The notes: generated from the sequence alone by a model not told the origin. A stretch of 64,000 nucleotides of DNA from Novosphingobium sp. 18050 (GCF_902706195.1 NZ_CACSJO010000003.1:124001-188000); one strand, 5' to 3'. Positions 24,660-37,372 are shown, counted from the stretch's first letter. Made by a program: numbers and translations.

Positions 24660-24986
24660 CCTTATAGCAGTTTCCTCAAGATGAGGGTCGGAAGCCTGGC
24701 TTCCGGCCCTCTTCTTTTGCGCGCGAGACAAGATCGCAGCGGCGATCCCACCTCGCCTCCAGGCATTTAGCACCCGTTTTCGCTGAAATACTCTGCCCCT
24801 GAGGGCAACTGGAACCGCCGTTCCAGTAGGCTGCGGCGTACTTGACGGGTGTACAGCCGCCGATAATGTGCAAGATTGAAACGGATGGAGTGCCAAACGG
24901 AAGCCCAGCTTCCGATGCGCACATGAAGTCTGAATGGCGACCCGGAAAAATAATATTGCGGCGCCCTGGAGGAGGAAAAGAACACG
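24660..24986. other. Intergenic region before the first TonB receptor
   Basis: A terminator at 24683-24718, then about 270 bases with no gene. The end carries an AT-rich stretch (AAAAATAATATTG) and GGAGGAGG in front of the receptor start. No operator palindrome stands out. Confidence 0.4.
24683..24718 (+). terminator. Rho-independent terminator
   Basis: GAGGGTCGGAAGCC pairs with GGCTTCCGGCCCTC (one G-T), one-base loop region, followed by TTCTTTT. Confidence 0.8.
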
Positions 24987-27242
24987 ATGGCATATCGCCC
25001 CGAACGTCTGCGGCTGCATGCATGGCTCGCCGCTGCATCGACAAGCACGCTGGCCCTTTCTACCCCGGTCTTCGCGCAGGCTACGCCGCCTGCGGAGGTG
25101 CAGGCCGGCGCGCTTGAGGAAATCGTCGTTACCGCCCAGCGCCGCGCAGAAAACCTTCAGGCAGTGCCGATCGCCATCGCCGCCGTCACCGCCGATGCGC
25201 TCAGCCGCGCAGGCGTGAACGACACCAACAGCCTGAGCCAGGTCGTGCCTTCCGTGAACTTCCAGCGCTCGGGCGCGAGCGGGCTGTTCTTCGTGCGCGG
25301 CGTGGGCACCACCAATGCCTCGGTCGGTGACGAGGGTTCCAACGCATTCTACGTCGACGGCGTCTACATCCCCGACCTTTCGGGCACCGTCACCCAGTTC
25401 AACAACATCTCCCGGATCGAGGTGCTGAAAGGCCCGCAAGGCACGCTGTTCGGCCGCAACGCCTTTGGCGGCCTCATCCACATCATCACCAAGGAACCCG
25501 GCGACGTCTTCGAAACGCAGGGCGAGGCCGGCTACAGCAACTACCAGACCGTTCAGGGCAAGCTCTACGTCGGCGGCCCGGTAACCGAGAACGTCTCGAT
25601 GGATCTGGCGCTGACCGGCTACGATCAGAGCAAGGGCTGGGGCCGCAACATCACCCTGAATCGCGACACAAAGAAGATGCGGTATTGGGGCGCCCGCTCC
25701 AAGCTGGTCTGGCGCGCCAGCGACGCGGTTAAGGTCACGCTGGCCGGCGACTATTACAAGAATGACGACAACACCGCGATCGCCTGGTCGGTGGATCAGG
25801 ACTTTCCTGTGCGCGGCCTCACCGGCCCAATCTATTCGGTGGGCAGCTTGGACACCGCAGCGGACCAGTATTCGCTCACCAAACTGAAATCCTGGGGCGT
25901 AAGCGCCACTATCGAGGCCGACCTCGGCTTCGCGAACCTGACCAGCATCTCGTCTTTGCGCGACAGCAAGAACAATTCCGACTTCGACGTCGACGCCACG
26001 CAGATCCCGTGGCTGCGCATCACCTTCGAATCGGGCTCGCGCGCCTACCAGCAGGAATTGCGCCTCGCTTCGGCCGATACCGACCCACTGAGCTGGCAGA
26101 TCGGCGCGTTCTACTTGCGCTCGGAAGTCGACAACGCCTCGCGCTTCCGGGGCCTGGCGGCCGGCGGGGTGAACGGCGGCACCTTCATCGACGCGACCCT
26201 GAATACCGACAGCTACGCCGCCTTCGGCGAACTCAGCTACAAGCTGACCCCCACCACGCAGGTCATCGGCGGCGTCCGCTACACCAAGGACAAGCGCGTA
26301 CTGGGCGGCGGGGTCTATCTCGTGGCCAACAACACGCTGGGCGCATTCACTCCGACCAACGACAGCATCGACTACGGCAAGTTCACCTATCGCCTTGCCG
26401 TCCGGCAGGAACTGACCGACGATATCAGCCTCTATGCATCTTACAACCGAGGCTTCAAGGCAGGCACCTACTCGCTGCAAAGCCCGACCAATCCACCCGT
26501 GCAGCCCCAGTATATCAATGCCTACGAAGCAGGCGTGAAGTCGGAACTGTTCGGCCGCCGCCTACGCCTCAACGCATCGGCCTTCCATTATGACATCTCG
26601 AACTACCAGATCCGATCGGCAGCAGCCGGAGCGATCGGTGCGGCGGTGCTGCTCAATGCCGCCTCGGTGAAAGTCGACGGTGTCGATGTCGAGTTCGACG
26701 CCGCGCCGATGAAGAACCTGCGCATTTTCGGCGGCTTCACCTGGCTCGATTCGCGCTTCAGTAACTTCGGCAAGCCGGGATCGACCTACCAGGCGCCGTT
26801 CATCTACCCCAACCCGGCGGTCTGCAACGCGACCGGCACCGCCGATCCCGGTACTACGACAGGCCCCTACTCGGGCGGCCTCACGACCTGCTTCGGCAAT
26901 GCCTCGGGCTTTCAGACCCCCGGCGCGCCGGACTTCACGGCAAGCGTGGGCACCAGCCTGACCGTTCCCGTCAACGAAACCGGAGAACTGCGTTTCAGTC
27001 TGCTGGGAAGCTACAACAGCGGCTTCCCGTTCGAATCGGACGGTCTGCTGCGCCAGAAGAAGTACGCGCTGCTCAATGGCTCGGTCGCCTACTGGCTCAC
27101 CGAGAACTGGGGCGTCGAGGTGTGGGGCAAGAACATCACCGGCACCAAATACTTCCAGCAGAAGATCTCGACCGGCCTCGGCGCCACCACCAACCGCGCC
27201 GCGCCGGCTACTTACGGGGTGACGATCAAGTTCGACTACTGA
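24987..27242 (+). CDS. TonB-dependent receptor 1
   Basis: Outer-membrane TonB-dependent receptor of 751 residues with a strong GGAGGAGG site. A signal peptide (ending VFAQA) is followed by the TonB-box region LEEIVVTAQRRAENLQ, the plug domain (VPSVNFQRSG, YVDGVYIPDLSG, ISRIEVLKGPQGTLFGRNAFGG) and a 22-strand barrel ending YGVTIKFDY with a terminal aromatic. It belongs to the broad sphingomonad receptor class that imports siderophores, carbohydrates or aromatics. Neighbours (a membrane protein, then mlaA on the other strand) do not reveal the ligand. Long minus-strand frames across it are shadows. Confidence 0.94.
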   Translation: MAYRPERLRLHAWLAAASTSTLALSTPVFAQATPPAEVQAGALEEIVVTAQRRAENLQAVPIAIAAVTADALSRAGVNDTNSLSQVVPSVNFQRSGASGLFFVRGVGTTNASVGDEGSNAFYVDGVYIPDLSGTVTQFNNISRIEVLKGPQGTLFGRNAFGGLIHIITKEPGDVFETQGEAGYSNYQTVQGKLYVGGPVTENVSMDLALTGYDQSKGWGRNITLNRDTKKMRYWGARSKLVWRASDAVKVTLAGDYYKNDDNTAIAWSVDQDFPVRGLTGPIYSVGSLDTAADQYSLTKLKSWGVSATIEADLGFANLTSISSLRDSKNNSDFDVDATQIPWLRITFESGSRAYQQELRLASADTDPLSWQIGAFYLRSEVDNASRFRGLAAGGVNGGTFIDATLNTDSYAAFGELSYKLTPTTQVIGGVRYTKDKRVLGGGVYLVANNTLGAFTPTNDSIDYGKFTYRLAVRQELTDDISLYASYNRGFKAGTYSLQSPTNPPVQPQYINAYEAGVKSELFGRRLRLNASAFHYDISNYQIRSAAAGAIGAAVLLNAASVKVDGVDVEFDAAPMKNLRIFGGFTWLDSRFSNFGKPGSTYQAPFIYPNPAVCNATGTADPGTTTGPYSGGLTTCFGNASGFQTPGAPDFTASVGTSLTVPVNETGELRFSLLGSYNSGFPFESDGLLRQKKYALLNGSVAYWLTENWGVEVWGKNITGTKYFQQKISTGLGATTNRAAPATYGVTIKFDY

Positions 27243-27274
27243 TCCTCGCGGATCGCAATTCGAAAACCCACCAT

Positions 27275-27300
27275 CGTGCGGCTTCGCGGCCGCACGTTTC
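27275..27300 (+). terminator. Possible terminator after receptor 1
   Basis: CGTGCGGC/GCCGCACG stem of 8 bases with loop TTCGCG, followed by TTTC. Weak T-run. Confidence 0.42.
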
Positions 27301-27306
27301 TGGAGC

Positions 27307-27726
27307 ATGGTGCGCGCGATGAACCGCCGTACCCCCTCCCGCGCCGTGCTGGCCGTGCTCTATGCGGCCGCCGGCGTGCTCCACCTCGCCCTGCCGGCGC
27401 CGTTCGTCGGCATAGTGCCCTCGTGGGTGCCCCTGCCAACACTGGTGGTCGCGCTGACCGGCCTTGCGGAAATCGCGGGAGCGGCCGGACTGCTCCAGCC
27501 TCTGTCACCCGCCCTGCGCAGGGCAGCCGGCTGGGGCCTTGCCGCCTATGCGCTATGCGTCTGGCCCGCCAACGTCCAACACATGCTGATCGACATGGCT
27601 AAGCCCGCCCATGGTCTGGGACTTGGCTACCACGTCCCGCGCCTGGCGCTGCAGCCGGTGCTGATCTGGTGGCCGCTGTGGTCCGCCGGGATCACCGACT
27701 GGCCGTGGCGGCGGCGACCGGCCTGA
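27307..27726 (+). CDS. DoxX-like small membrane protein
   Basis: A 139-residue protein with four predicted membrane segments: about 12-28 (VLAVLYAAAGVLHLAL), 44-62 (LVVALTGLAEIAGAAGLL), 70-86 and 108-125. The pattern AAGVLHLALPAPFVGIVPSW ... EIAGAAGLLQPLSPALRRAAGW ... WPANVQHM fits the DoxX-like family of small quinone-linked membrane proteins. Function unknown. The start may instead be the ATG at 27319 (MNRRTPSRAVL), which is better spaced from GGAG. It converges with mlaA, with only 6 bases between the stops. Confidence 0.75.
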   Translation: MVRAMNRRTPSRAVLAVLYAAAGVLHLALPAPFVGIVPSWVPLPTLVVALTGLAEIAGAAGLLQPLSPALRRAAGWGLAAYALCVWPANVQHMLIDMAKPAHGLGLGYHVPRLALQPVLIWWPLWSAGITDWPWRRRPA

Positions 27727-27732
27727 GATGCT

Positions 27733-28881
27733 TTACGGCGCCGGGACCGTCTCCGCCGCCGGGGGCAGAGCAGGCGTTCCCGATACCGGCGCCTCCGGCG
27801 CGGGCGCGGCCGGGGCCATGCCCGTGGAACTGGGGATGGAAACGGTCGGCCGCGCGGCGTCGCTGCCCTTGGGGGCATTGTCGTTCACATGCGGCGGGAT
27901 CGTCGGCAGGACCGGATCGGGGATACCCTTTCGCGCCCGGTATTCGGCGCTGTGCAGCGCGTTGACCTCGGCCTGGCGTCGCTTCAGGTAAAAGTCGCGC
28001 GTTGCCACGTAAGGATCGGCTGCAGCGCGGCTGGCGGTGATCTGTTCGTCGAACTCGACCCGGTCGTTCAGCGACTTCACCGTGCCCGTGCCGATGGCGT
28101 AGACCGGCTTGTTGAATGGGCTGCCGAAGATGGTCGGTACGATGGAAAGGTCCAGCACGCGGCCCACCAGATCGCGCGCCGTCGTCGGGCCCAGCACCGG
28201 CAGGAACAGGTAAGGCCCGTTGCCGATGCCGTGATAGCCGAAGGTATTGGCGAACCCGTTCTGGCGATAGGGCAGATGGAAGGGCTTGCGCTTGGCCATA
28301 TCGAACAGGCCGGCAACGCCGATGGTGCTGTTGATGCCGAAGCGGCCGAGCGTTTCCATTGCCTTGCCCGGCTTGAACTGGAGCAGGTAGTTCACGAAGA
28401 CGATCGGCTCGGCCAGATTGATGAGCACGTTGCGCAGGCCGTTGCGGACCGGCTTCGGCACAATCTTCTCATAGTTCCCGGCGACCGGCGCAACCACCGC
28501 CTTGTCGACGGCAGTAACCGCCTCGAACGTCGCCACGTTGATGGCCGACAGCGGATCGGCGCGGATATGACGGGGACTGGCGTTGACGATGATGACGTTG
28601 TCGCCTTCCGCCGGCGCGGAAGCCTCAGCGGGAGTGTCGGCAGGAGCGCCGGCCGGGGGCGGCACGGTTTCTCCGGGCACTTCGGGCGGCGCGGCGGCGG
28701 GTTCTTCCTCCGCCTGCGCTCCGACTTCGGACGGCGGCGCGGAAACGAGCACCGGCTGCTCGGCCAGGGCAAGCATCGGCGCATCGCGCACCGCCATATC
28801 GCGCACCACCCTGGTGTCACCGTCGTCCTGGGAAGTCGGCCCCGCACTCGCCAGCATGATAGCCAGCGTAATAGTCGACAC
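27733..28881 (-). CDS. mlaA: MlaA/VacJ-family outer-membrane lipid-asymmetry protein
   Basis: MlaA family, part of the Mla system that removes misplaced phospholipids from the outer leaflet. Core segments are DPLSAINVATFEAVTAVDKAV, RNGLRNVLINLAEPIVFVNYLLQ, RFGINSTIGVAGLFD, FANTFGYHGIGNGPYLFLPVLGPTTARDLVGRVLD, read in pieces. The core is flanked by a Pro/Ala/Glu-rich N-terminal segment and a similar C-terminal tail, unusual extensions for the roughly 250-residue family. I start at the GTG at 28881 (VSTITLAIMLASAG, 382 residues), a short signal-like segment. The frame continues to an ATG at 29031. No lipobox Cys is visible, and the MlaBCDEF genes are not adjacent. Confidence 0.87.
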   Translation of the reverse strand: MSTITLAIMLASAGPTSQDDGDTRVVRDMAVRDAPMLALAEQPVLVSAPPSEVGAQAEEEPAAAPPEVPGETVPPPAGAPADTPAEASAPAEGDNVIIVNASPRHIRADPLSAINVATFEAVTAVDKAVVAPVAGNYEKIVPKPVRNGLRNVLINLAEPIVFVNYLLQFKPGKAMETLGRFGINSTIGVAGLFDMAKRKPFHLPYRQNGFANTFGYHGIGNGPYLFLPVLGPTTARDLVGRVLDLSIVPTIFGSPFNKPVYAIGTGTVKSLNDRVEFDEQITASRAAADPYVATRDFYLKRRQAEVNALHSAEYRARKGIPDPVLPTIPPHVNDNAPKGSDAARPTVSIPSSTGMAPAAPAPEAPVSGTPALPPAAETVPAP

Positions 28882-29143
28882 GCCCAATCCGTACTTTCCT
28901 TTTCGTATCCACCCGCTTGCCGCGGCGAATAACCGCGACTTTTGATGCGAGTGCTGTCCCGCGACCCAGGATATCGGGAGTCTCGCCGCCATCCACTGCC
29001 CTTGATGACAGCACGGCAAGCGGAATCCCACACCTCAGTTCTGCCATTCGTCGCACGCGGAAACGATAAAGCTCAAGGATAATGTTGAAAGGGCGTGTTC
29101 TACCGCCCAGCGCCCGTGGATCACCCGGGCGCAGAGAGCGCGA

Positions 29144-29569
29144 CTACGCGTTGCCGTCGAGCCTGCGCCCGATCGTCACGACGTCCTGAAGGTCATATCC
29201 GAGTGCGGCATAAAAGCCGCGCGCATCGGCATTGCCTGTGCGCACCATAAGCTGGATCTTGGGGCAGCCGCGCTGGTCCAGCCAGCGCTCGCTCGCCTGC
29301 ATCAGCATGCGGCCCAATCCCTCGCCCCGCTGCGAAAGCGATACCGCGAGGTAGTAAACCCAGCCGCGATGGCCGTCGAAACCGACCATCACGCTGCCCG
29401 CCAGCCGGCCATCCACTTTCGCCGCCAGCACGGCGGAGGCAGGAGCGGCCAGCGCCAGGTCGAAATCGGCCACGGGATCGTTCCATGGCCGCGTCAGCCC
29501 CGCCTCGCGCCACAGGGCCACGACATCGTCGCGGTCCGCAGGCGAAGCAGGGGTAACGGTTACTCCCAC
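29144..29569 (-). CDS. GNAT-family acetyltransferase
   Basis: A 141-residue N-acetyltransferase. The acetyl-CoA loop is [20 protein letters not shown] (R/Q-x-x-G-x-G/A), followed by [23 protein letters not shown], the typical end of the YpeA-like GNAT group. Substrate unknown. Its start overlaps the last 10 bases of guaA, so it is translated from the guaA mRNA. No functional link to GMP synthesis is evident from sequence. Confidence 0.88.
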   Translation of the reverse strand: MGVTVTPASPADRDDVVALWREAGLTRPWNDPVADFDLALAAPASAVLAAKVDGRLAGSVMVGFDGHRGWVYYLAVSLSQRGEGLGRMLMQASERWLDQRGCPKIQLMVRTGNADARGFYAALGYDLQDVVTIGRRLDGNA

Positions 29570-31119
29570 TCGATCGTGCCGGGGGGCTTGCTGGTGTAGT
29601 CGTAGACCACGCGGTTGATGCCCTTGACCTCGTTGATGATGCGGGTCGCAACCCGGCTCAGGAACGAGGCGTCGAAGGGATAGATGTCGGCGGTCATGCC
29701 GTCGGTCGAGGTGACGGCGCGCAGCCCGCAGACATTGTCGTACGTGCGGCTGTCACCCATGACGCCCACGGTCTTGACCGGCAGCAGCACCGCAAATGCC
29801 TGCCAGATCGCATCGTAGAGACCCGCATTGCGGATTTCCTCGAGGTAGATCGCATCAGCCTTGCGCAGGATGTCGCAGCGATCGCGGCTGACTTCGCCGG
29901 GGATGCGGATGGCAAGGCCCGGTCCCGGGAACGGGTGGCGGCCGACGAAGACGTCCGGCAGGCCCAGTTCACGGCCCAGTGCGCGCACTTCATCCTTGAA
30001 CAGTTCGCGCAGCGGCTCGACCAGCTTCATGTCCATGCGCTCGGGCAGACCGCCGACGTTGTGGTGGCTCTTGATCGTCACCGAAGGGCCGCCGGTGAAG
30101 CTGACCGATTCGATCACGTCGGGGTAGAGCGTGCCCTGTGCCAGGAACTGCGCGCCGCCGATCTTCTTCGCCTCGTCCTCGAAGACGTCGATGAAGGTCT
30201 TGCCGATGAACTTGCGCTTGGCTTCCGGGTCGGTGACGCCTTCCAGGCCCTTGAGGAACAAGGTGGAGGCATCAACGTGGACGAGCGGGATGTGGTAGTG
30301 GCCGCGGAACAGCGAAACCACCTGCTCGGCTTCACCCATGCGCATCAGGCCATGGTCGACGAAAACGCAGGTGAGCTGGTCGCCGATCGCCTCGTGGATC
30401 AGCACCGCCGCAACCGCCGAATCGACGCCGCCGGAAAGGCCGCAGATCACGCGATTGTCGCCAACCTGAGCGCGGATTTCGGCGATCTTGGTCTTGCGGA
30501 ATTCCGCCATCGTCCAGTCGCCGGACATGCCGCATACGTGGCGCACGAAATTCTTCAGCAGCTTGCCGCCGTCCGGGGTGTGGACCACCTCGGGGTGGAA
30601 CTGCATGGCGTAGATGCGCTTCTCGTCGTTCGCGATCACCGCGTAAGGCGCGCCGGGGCTGGAAGCGACCGGGCGGAAGCCGGGAGCAAGGGTGGTCACC
30701 TTGTCGCCGTGGCTCATCCACACCTGATGCGTCTCGCCGACGTTCCACAATCCGTTGAACAGCGCGCATTCATCGGCGATCTCGATGAACGCACGGCCGA
30801 ATTCGCCGCCGTCGCCGCCGGTCACTTCGCCGCCGAGCTGATGCATCAGCGACTGCTGGCCGTAGCAGATGCCCAGGATCGGGCGGCCGCTTTCGAGGAT
30901 CACCTCAGGAATGCGCGGACCGGCCTCGTCGAGGACGGACGCCGGCGAACCTGACAGGATAATACCCGTCGGGTTCATACGCGCGAAGGCTTCTTCGGCG
31001 GCGTTGAAGGGGGCGATTTCGGAGTAGACGCCTGCTTCACGCACGCGGCGCGCGATGAGCTGGGTCACCTGGCTGCCGAAGTCGACGATCAGGACGGATT
31101 CGGAGGACTGGCTATTCAT
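29560..31119 (-). CDS. guaA: GMP synthase (glutamine-hydrolysing)
   Basis: GMP synthetase of 519 residues: XMP plus glutamine plus ATP to GMP. The N-terminal class I glutamine amidotransferase has its nucleophile Cys85 in [15 protein letters not shown] and His/Glu in [10 protein letters not shown]. The ATP-pyrophosphatase domain has the PP-loop [10 protein letters not shown]. The C-terminal dimerisation domain ends KPPGTIEWE. Full length for the family. The GNAT gene overlaps its 3' end. A long AT-rich region with palindromes lies upstream. Confidence 0.97.
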   Translation of the reverse strand: MNSQSSESVLIVDFGSQVTQLIARRVREAGVYSEIAPFNAAEEAFARMNPTGIILSGSPASVLDEAGPRIPEVILESGRPILGICYGQQSLMHQLGGEVTGGDGGEFGRAFIEIADECALFNGLWNVGETHQVWMSHGDKVTTLAPGFRPVASSPGAPYAVIANDEKRIYAMQFHPEVVHTPDGGKLLKNFVRHVCGMSGDWTMAEFRKTKIAEIRAQVGDNRVICGLSGGVDSAVAAVLIHEAIGDQLTCVFVDHGLMRMGEAEQVVSLFRGHYHIPLVHVDASTLFLKGLEGVTDPEAKRKFIGKTFIDVFEDEAKKIGGAQFLAQGTLYPDVIESVSFTGGPSVTIKSHHNVGGLPERMDMKLVEPLRELFKDEVRALGRELGLPDVFVGRHPFPGPGLAIRIPGEVSRDRCDILRKADAIYLEEIRNAGLYDAIWQAFAVLLPVKTVGVMGDSRTYDNVCGLRAVTSTDGMTADIYPFDASFLSRVATRIINEVKGINRVVYDYTSKPPGTIEWE

Positions 31120-31282
31120 GGCGGGCCACTAGTCGCGCGCGCGTTTTCTGTCCAGCCCCGGCGATGATCCGCCTCGTTCAACCACACGATTCCCAAGGCA
31201 GACGGACGGCATCCCACGGCAGGCGCCCTGCTGCCGATCAGGATGTATTTCGCAAGATGCTTAAAGCCGCCCCGGCCGGGTG

Positions 31283-31299
31283 TGCCTAAAAATTAGGCA
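31283..31299. promoter_or_regulatory. Operator-like inverted repeat
   Basis: TGCCTAA-AAA-TTAGGCA, a perfect 7+7 inverted repeat about 165 bases before guaA. The regulator is unknown. Confidence 0.4.
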
Positions 31300-31491
31300 T
31301 GTCGCCACTCAACCAGCCTCTTTACATTTCGGACAGACGTCATGAACGTGCGAACAAAACTGAGTTGCAGACTTTGCCACTGTATTAAATGTCCTGCAAA
31401 ATGGCGATTTTGGCGATATCACGATTGAACTCCTTGCAAGCATTCACTGTCATAATTGTGAAATATGCAATCGGACTTGCTGCTTTTGAAT

Positions 31492-31510
31492 TTGCGCAAT
31501 TTTTGCGCAA
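31492..31510. promoter_or_regulatory. Two helically phased TTGCGCAA palindromes
   Basis: TTGCGCAA at 31492-31499 and again at 31503-31510. The 11-base offset is about one DNA turn, placing both palindromes on the same face. They lie about 85 bases before the microprotein start. Confidence 0.5.
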
Positions 31511-31593
31511 CCCTATTTGCCGCACTGCAACATGAGCGACCAAAAGCGCCGTGCATGCGATAAAACGATAAAAGTGTTTGCAGGAGCATACCA

Positions 31594-31674
31594 ATGACCA
31601 TCGTCCACCGGACGTTCGGTTTTGCCGCAGCCCTGGGCGCCAGCGCCCTGGCCTTCGCGCTTACCTTGGCCTGA
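31594..31674 (+). CDS. Hydrophobic microprotein (26 residues)
   Basis: ATG at 31594, TGA at 31672-31674, with AGGAG 7-8 bases in front. The product begins MTIVHRTFGFAAALGAS and continues ALAFALTLA: a basic short head and one hydrophobic Ala-rich segment, long enough for a single membrane pass or a signal-like peptide. I associate similar very short proteins with sphingomonads, but this is memory, not a search. It is followed after 68 bases by a strong terminator, so it is a complete small transcription unit behind its own AT-rich upstream region. The function is unknown. Confidence 0.62.
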   Translation: MTIVHRTFGFAAALGASALAFALTLA

Positions 31675-31742
31675 TTTCAGGCACCTGAATTGAAAGCCCT
31701 GTGCCGGGCCAGAGATTCAGGTAGGAAACCGATACCCACGAG

Positions 31743-31768
31743 AAGGGCGGCCTTGCGGCCGCCCTTTT
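31743..31768. terminator. Strong rho-independent terminator
   Basis: AAGGGCGGCC/GGCCGCCCTT stem of 10 bases with loop TTGC and a following TTTT. It closes the microprotein unit and, read the other way, may serve the RMF-like gene. Confidence 0.88.
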
Positions 31769-31797
31769 GCGTTTCAGGCCAGGCACGTCAGGCCAAT

Positions 31798-34841
<3,044 letters not shown>

Positions 34842-34854
34842 CACCACCTGAAAT

Positions 34855-34880
34855 TCGCCGCTGCGTGCTCGCAGCGGCGA
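34855..34880 (+). terminator. Hairpin after gyrB
   Basis: CGCCGCTGCG/CGCAGCGGCG perfect 10-base stem with loop TGCT, extended by one T-A pair. No long T-run follows. Confidence 0.55.
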
Positions 34881-35088
34881 TTGAGTGTTCGATATCCTCC
34901 ATCCTCGGATTGCCTTTCGGTACATCTTGAGGATGGATCACGCCCTGAATGAGATCGGGCAGCTCTCCTTCCGCCAGGCAGAATTTTCCGAATGATCGGA
35001 AGAAGTTGGTCGCTGCCGACCGCCTCCAGCGCCAGATATGCCGCAGTGTTTTTGGCAACGCTGCGTTCACATCATTGCATTTGCTGGA

Positions 35089-35122
35089 TTTGGCGTGAGC
35101 GCCTATCCGGCCTCACGCCAAA
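35089..35122. promoter_or_regulatory. Large inverted repeat before the second TonB receptor
   Basis: TTTGGCGTGAG and CTCACGCCAAA are perfect 11-base complements with a 12-base spacer, ending 24 bases before the receptor ATG. It could be an operator for a dimeric regulator or a 5' UTR hairpin. Confidence 0.55.
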
Positions 35123-35146
35123 ATATAGCTGATCTCAGGGGTATTC

Positions 35147-37363
35147 ATGAATTCTGCTCGCTTGCGCCGGTTTACGGCAGTGTCGGTCCTTGCCGTAACG
35201 GCGGCCTGTGCCGTTCCCGCCATTGCGCAGGACGCCGCACCCGCCGGCGCATCCGTGGACGAAGGCGTCACTGGCGGTGCCATCGTCGTCACCGCGACCC
35301 GCCGTTCGGAACGCGCCGTCGATGTGCCGATCGCCGTATCGGCGCTCTCGGGCGAGAAGCTGGACGTGCTCAACTCCAGTGGCCAGGACATCCGCTTCCT
35401 GTCCTCCCGCGTACCCAGCCTCCAGATCGAATCCTCCTTCGGCCGTACTTTCCCGCGCTTCTACATCCGCGGCCTGGGCAATACCGACTTCAGCGCCGAC
35501 GCCGCGCAGCCGGTTTCGGTGGTCTATGACAACGTCGCGCTGGAAAGCCCGATGCTCAAGGCCTTCCCCGCCTTCGACCTAGAGAACGTCGAAGTACTCA
35601 AGGGACCGCAGGGCACCCTGTTCGGCCGCAACACCCCGGCCGGCGTGGTCAAGCTGACTTCCAAGCGCCCGTCCGAGGAACTGGACGGCCACGTCAGCGC
35701 ATCCTGGGCAACCTACAACACCGTGAACCTGGAAGCCGCCGTCGGCGCGCCGCTGACCGACAAGCTGCGCTTTCGCGTCGCAGGCCTCGTCCAGCGCCGC
35801 GACGACTGGGTGAAGAACGATTACGCCCAGACCATCAACGAGCGCAGTTTCGAGGGCTATCAGGACTACGCAGGACGCATTCAGTTCGAGTATGAGGACG
35901 GCCCGCTGGACATCCTCGTCAACGCCCATGCCCGCTCGCTGAAGGGCTCTGCGCGCCTGTTCCGCGCCAACGCGATCAAGCCGGGCACCAACGATCTGGT
36001 CGATGGCTACGACATCGAACATACCGCCCAGAACGGCTCCAACCCGCAGACGCTGGAAAGCTGGGGCGCCAACGTCCAGGCCAGCTACGAGTTCGACGGC
36101 CTGGGCTCGCTCTACTCGATCACCGCCTGGGAGCGCGCCAGCGTATTCTCGCGCGGGGACATCGACGGCGGCTACCCGGGCATCGTGCCGTTCCAGGTGC
36201 AGACCGGCGGCACCACGACGCCGAAGGAATTCTCGCAGGAACTGCGCTTCGCCTCGAAGAAGTTCGGCGACGTCAGCTTCCAGGCGGGCGCGTACTACTT
36301 CAACCAGAACCTCGAGAACGAGAGCGGCTCCTGGGCGGACAACAACTCCTACACGCCCACCAGCATCGCACACCTCGACAATGAGACTTACGCCTTCTTC
36401 GGTTCGGTGGAGTACACCCCGGTAGATTCGCTGATCCTGCGCGGCGGTGTGCGCTGGTCGCATGACAAGCGCTGGAGCGTCCTGGTCGACGGCGACGACA
36501 TCAATGCCACCACCGGCATATCGACCGGCTCTGCCAAGGGTTCGAAGTGGTCGTGGGACGGCAGCGCGACCTACAAGCTGTCGAACTTCACCAGCGTCTA
36601 TGCCCGCGTGGCCTCGGGCTACCTCGGTGCGGCCCTGAAGAACGACACCGCCGCCGGCGTCGCGACGATGGCCAAGCCGCAGACGACGACCTCCTACGAA
36701 ATCGGCTTCAAGGGCGAACAGCCGGGCCTGTTCAGCTTCGCGCTCGACGGATACTACTTCGACACGAAGAACATCCAGCTCACCGCCGTCGGCGGCAGCA
36801 CGAACGTGACGCAGCTGATGAATGCCCGCAAGGCGATCGGCTACGGCGTCGAGGCGGAGTTCTCGGCCACCCCGCTCGAGAACCTCGTGCTGACGCTGGG
36901 CGGCAGCTACAACCACACCGAACTGAAGGACCGTGACCTCTACGTCGCGCCTTGCGGCGGTGGCTGCACCGTCACCGATCCGCTGATCACCGTCGGCGGG
37001 ACCACGCTAGCCTCGATCAATGGCAACCGCCTGCCGCAGGCCCCGCGCTGGATCGGCAACGCGACGCTGCGCTATGCCGTGCCGCTGGGCAACGACAACG
37101 AGATCTTCGCCTATACGGACTGGTCGTACCGCAGCAAGATCAACCTCTTCTTGTACGATTCGGTCGAGTTCACCGGCAAGGCGTTCCTCGAAGGCGGCCT
37201 GCGCGCAGGCTACCGCGACAACAAGCGGGGCTACGAGGTTGCCGCATTCGCCCGCAACATCACCAACCAGATCCGCGTCGTCGGCGCGATCGACTTCAAC
37301 AACCTGACCGCGATGCTCAACGAACCGCGCATCATCGGCGGAGAAGTCCGCTTCAACTTCTGA
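35147..37363 (+). CDS. TonB-dependent receptor 2
   Basis: Outer-membrane receptor of 738 residues. The signal peptide ends AIAQD. It is followed by a TonB-box-like GGAIVVTATRRSERAVDVP, the plug domain (SRVPSLQIESSFGRTFPRFYIRGLG, VVYDNVALESP, LENVEVLKGPQGTLFGRNTPAGV, read in pieces) and a barrel ending IIGGEVRFNF with a terminal Phe. A terminator follows at 37373, then a secreted nucleoside hydrolase-like gene on the same strand after 124 bases. The pairing suggests import of nucleosides, bases or ribose-containing compounds, which is inference from context. Confidence 0.93.
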   Translation: MNSARLRRFTAVSVLAVTAACAVPAIAQDAAPAGASVDEGVTGGAIVVTATRRSERAVDVPIAVSALSGEKLDVLNSSGQDIRFLSSRVPSLQIESSFGRTFPRFYIRGLGNTDFSADAAQPVSVVYDNVALESPMLKAFPAFDLENVEVLKGPQGTLFGRNTPAGVVKLTSKRPSEELDGHVSASWATYNTVNLEAAVGAPLTDKLRFRVAGLVQRRDDWVKNDYAQTINERSFEGYQDYAGRIQFEYEDGPLDILVNAHARSLKGSARLFRANAIKPGTNDLVDGYDIEHTAQNGSNPQTLESWGANVQASYEFDGLGSLYSITAWERASVFSRGDIDGGYPGIVPFQVQTGGTTTPKEFSQELRFASKKFGDVSFQAGAYYFNQNLENESGSWADNNSYTPTSIAHLDNETYAFFGSVEYTPVDSLILRGGVRWSHDKRWSVLVDGDDINATTGISTGSAKGSKWSWDGSATYKLSNFTSVYARVASGYLGAALKNDTAAGVATMAKPQTTTSYEIGFKGEQPGLFSFALDGYYFDTKNIQLTAVGGSTNVTQLMNARKAIGYGVEAEFSATPLENLVLTLGGSYNHTELKDRDLYVAPCGGGCTVTDPLITVGGTTLASINGNRLPQAPRWIGNATLRYAVPLGNDNEIFAYTDWSYRSKINLFLYDSVEFTGKAFLEGGLRAGYRDNKRGYEVAAFARNITNQIRVVGAIDFNNLTAMLNEPRIIGGEVRFNF

Positions 37364-37372
37364 CGAAGTGGA

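Larger units (their letters stand above)
31120..31593. other. AT-rich regulatory region between guaA and a microprotein
   Basis: This 474-base region is markedly AT-richer than its surroundings from about 31290 on. It holds an inverted repeat TGCCTAA/TTAGGCA (31283-31299) and twin TTGCGCAA palindromes (31492-31510). I see no gene on either strand apart from the microprotein that begins at 31594. Confidence 0.45.
34842..35146. other. Intergenic region between gyrB and the second TonB receptor
   Basis: 305 bases without a gene. It contains a hairpin just after gyrB (34855-34880) and a large inverted repeat just before the receptor (35089-35122), both listed. Otherwise I see only moderately AT-rich sequence compatible with a promoter. 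Confidence 0.45.

Noticed and set aside
24180..26480. 766-residue open frame on the minus strand across the first TonB receptor
   Set aside because: It is a shadow of the high-GC receptor gene. It has no ribosome binding site or domain, and the + strand has signal peptide, plug and barrel motifs.
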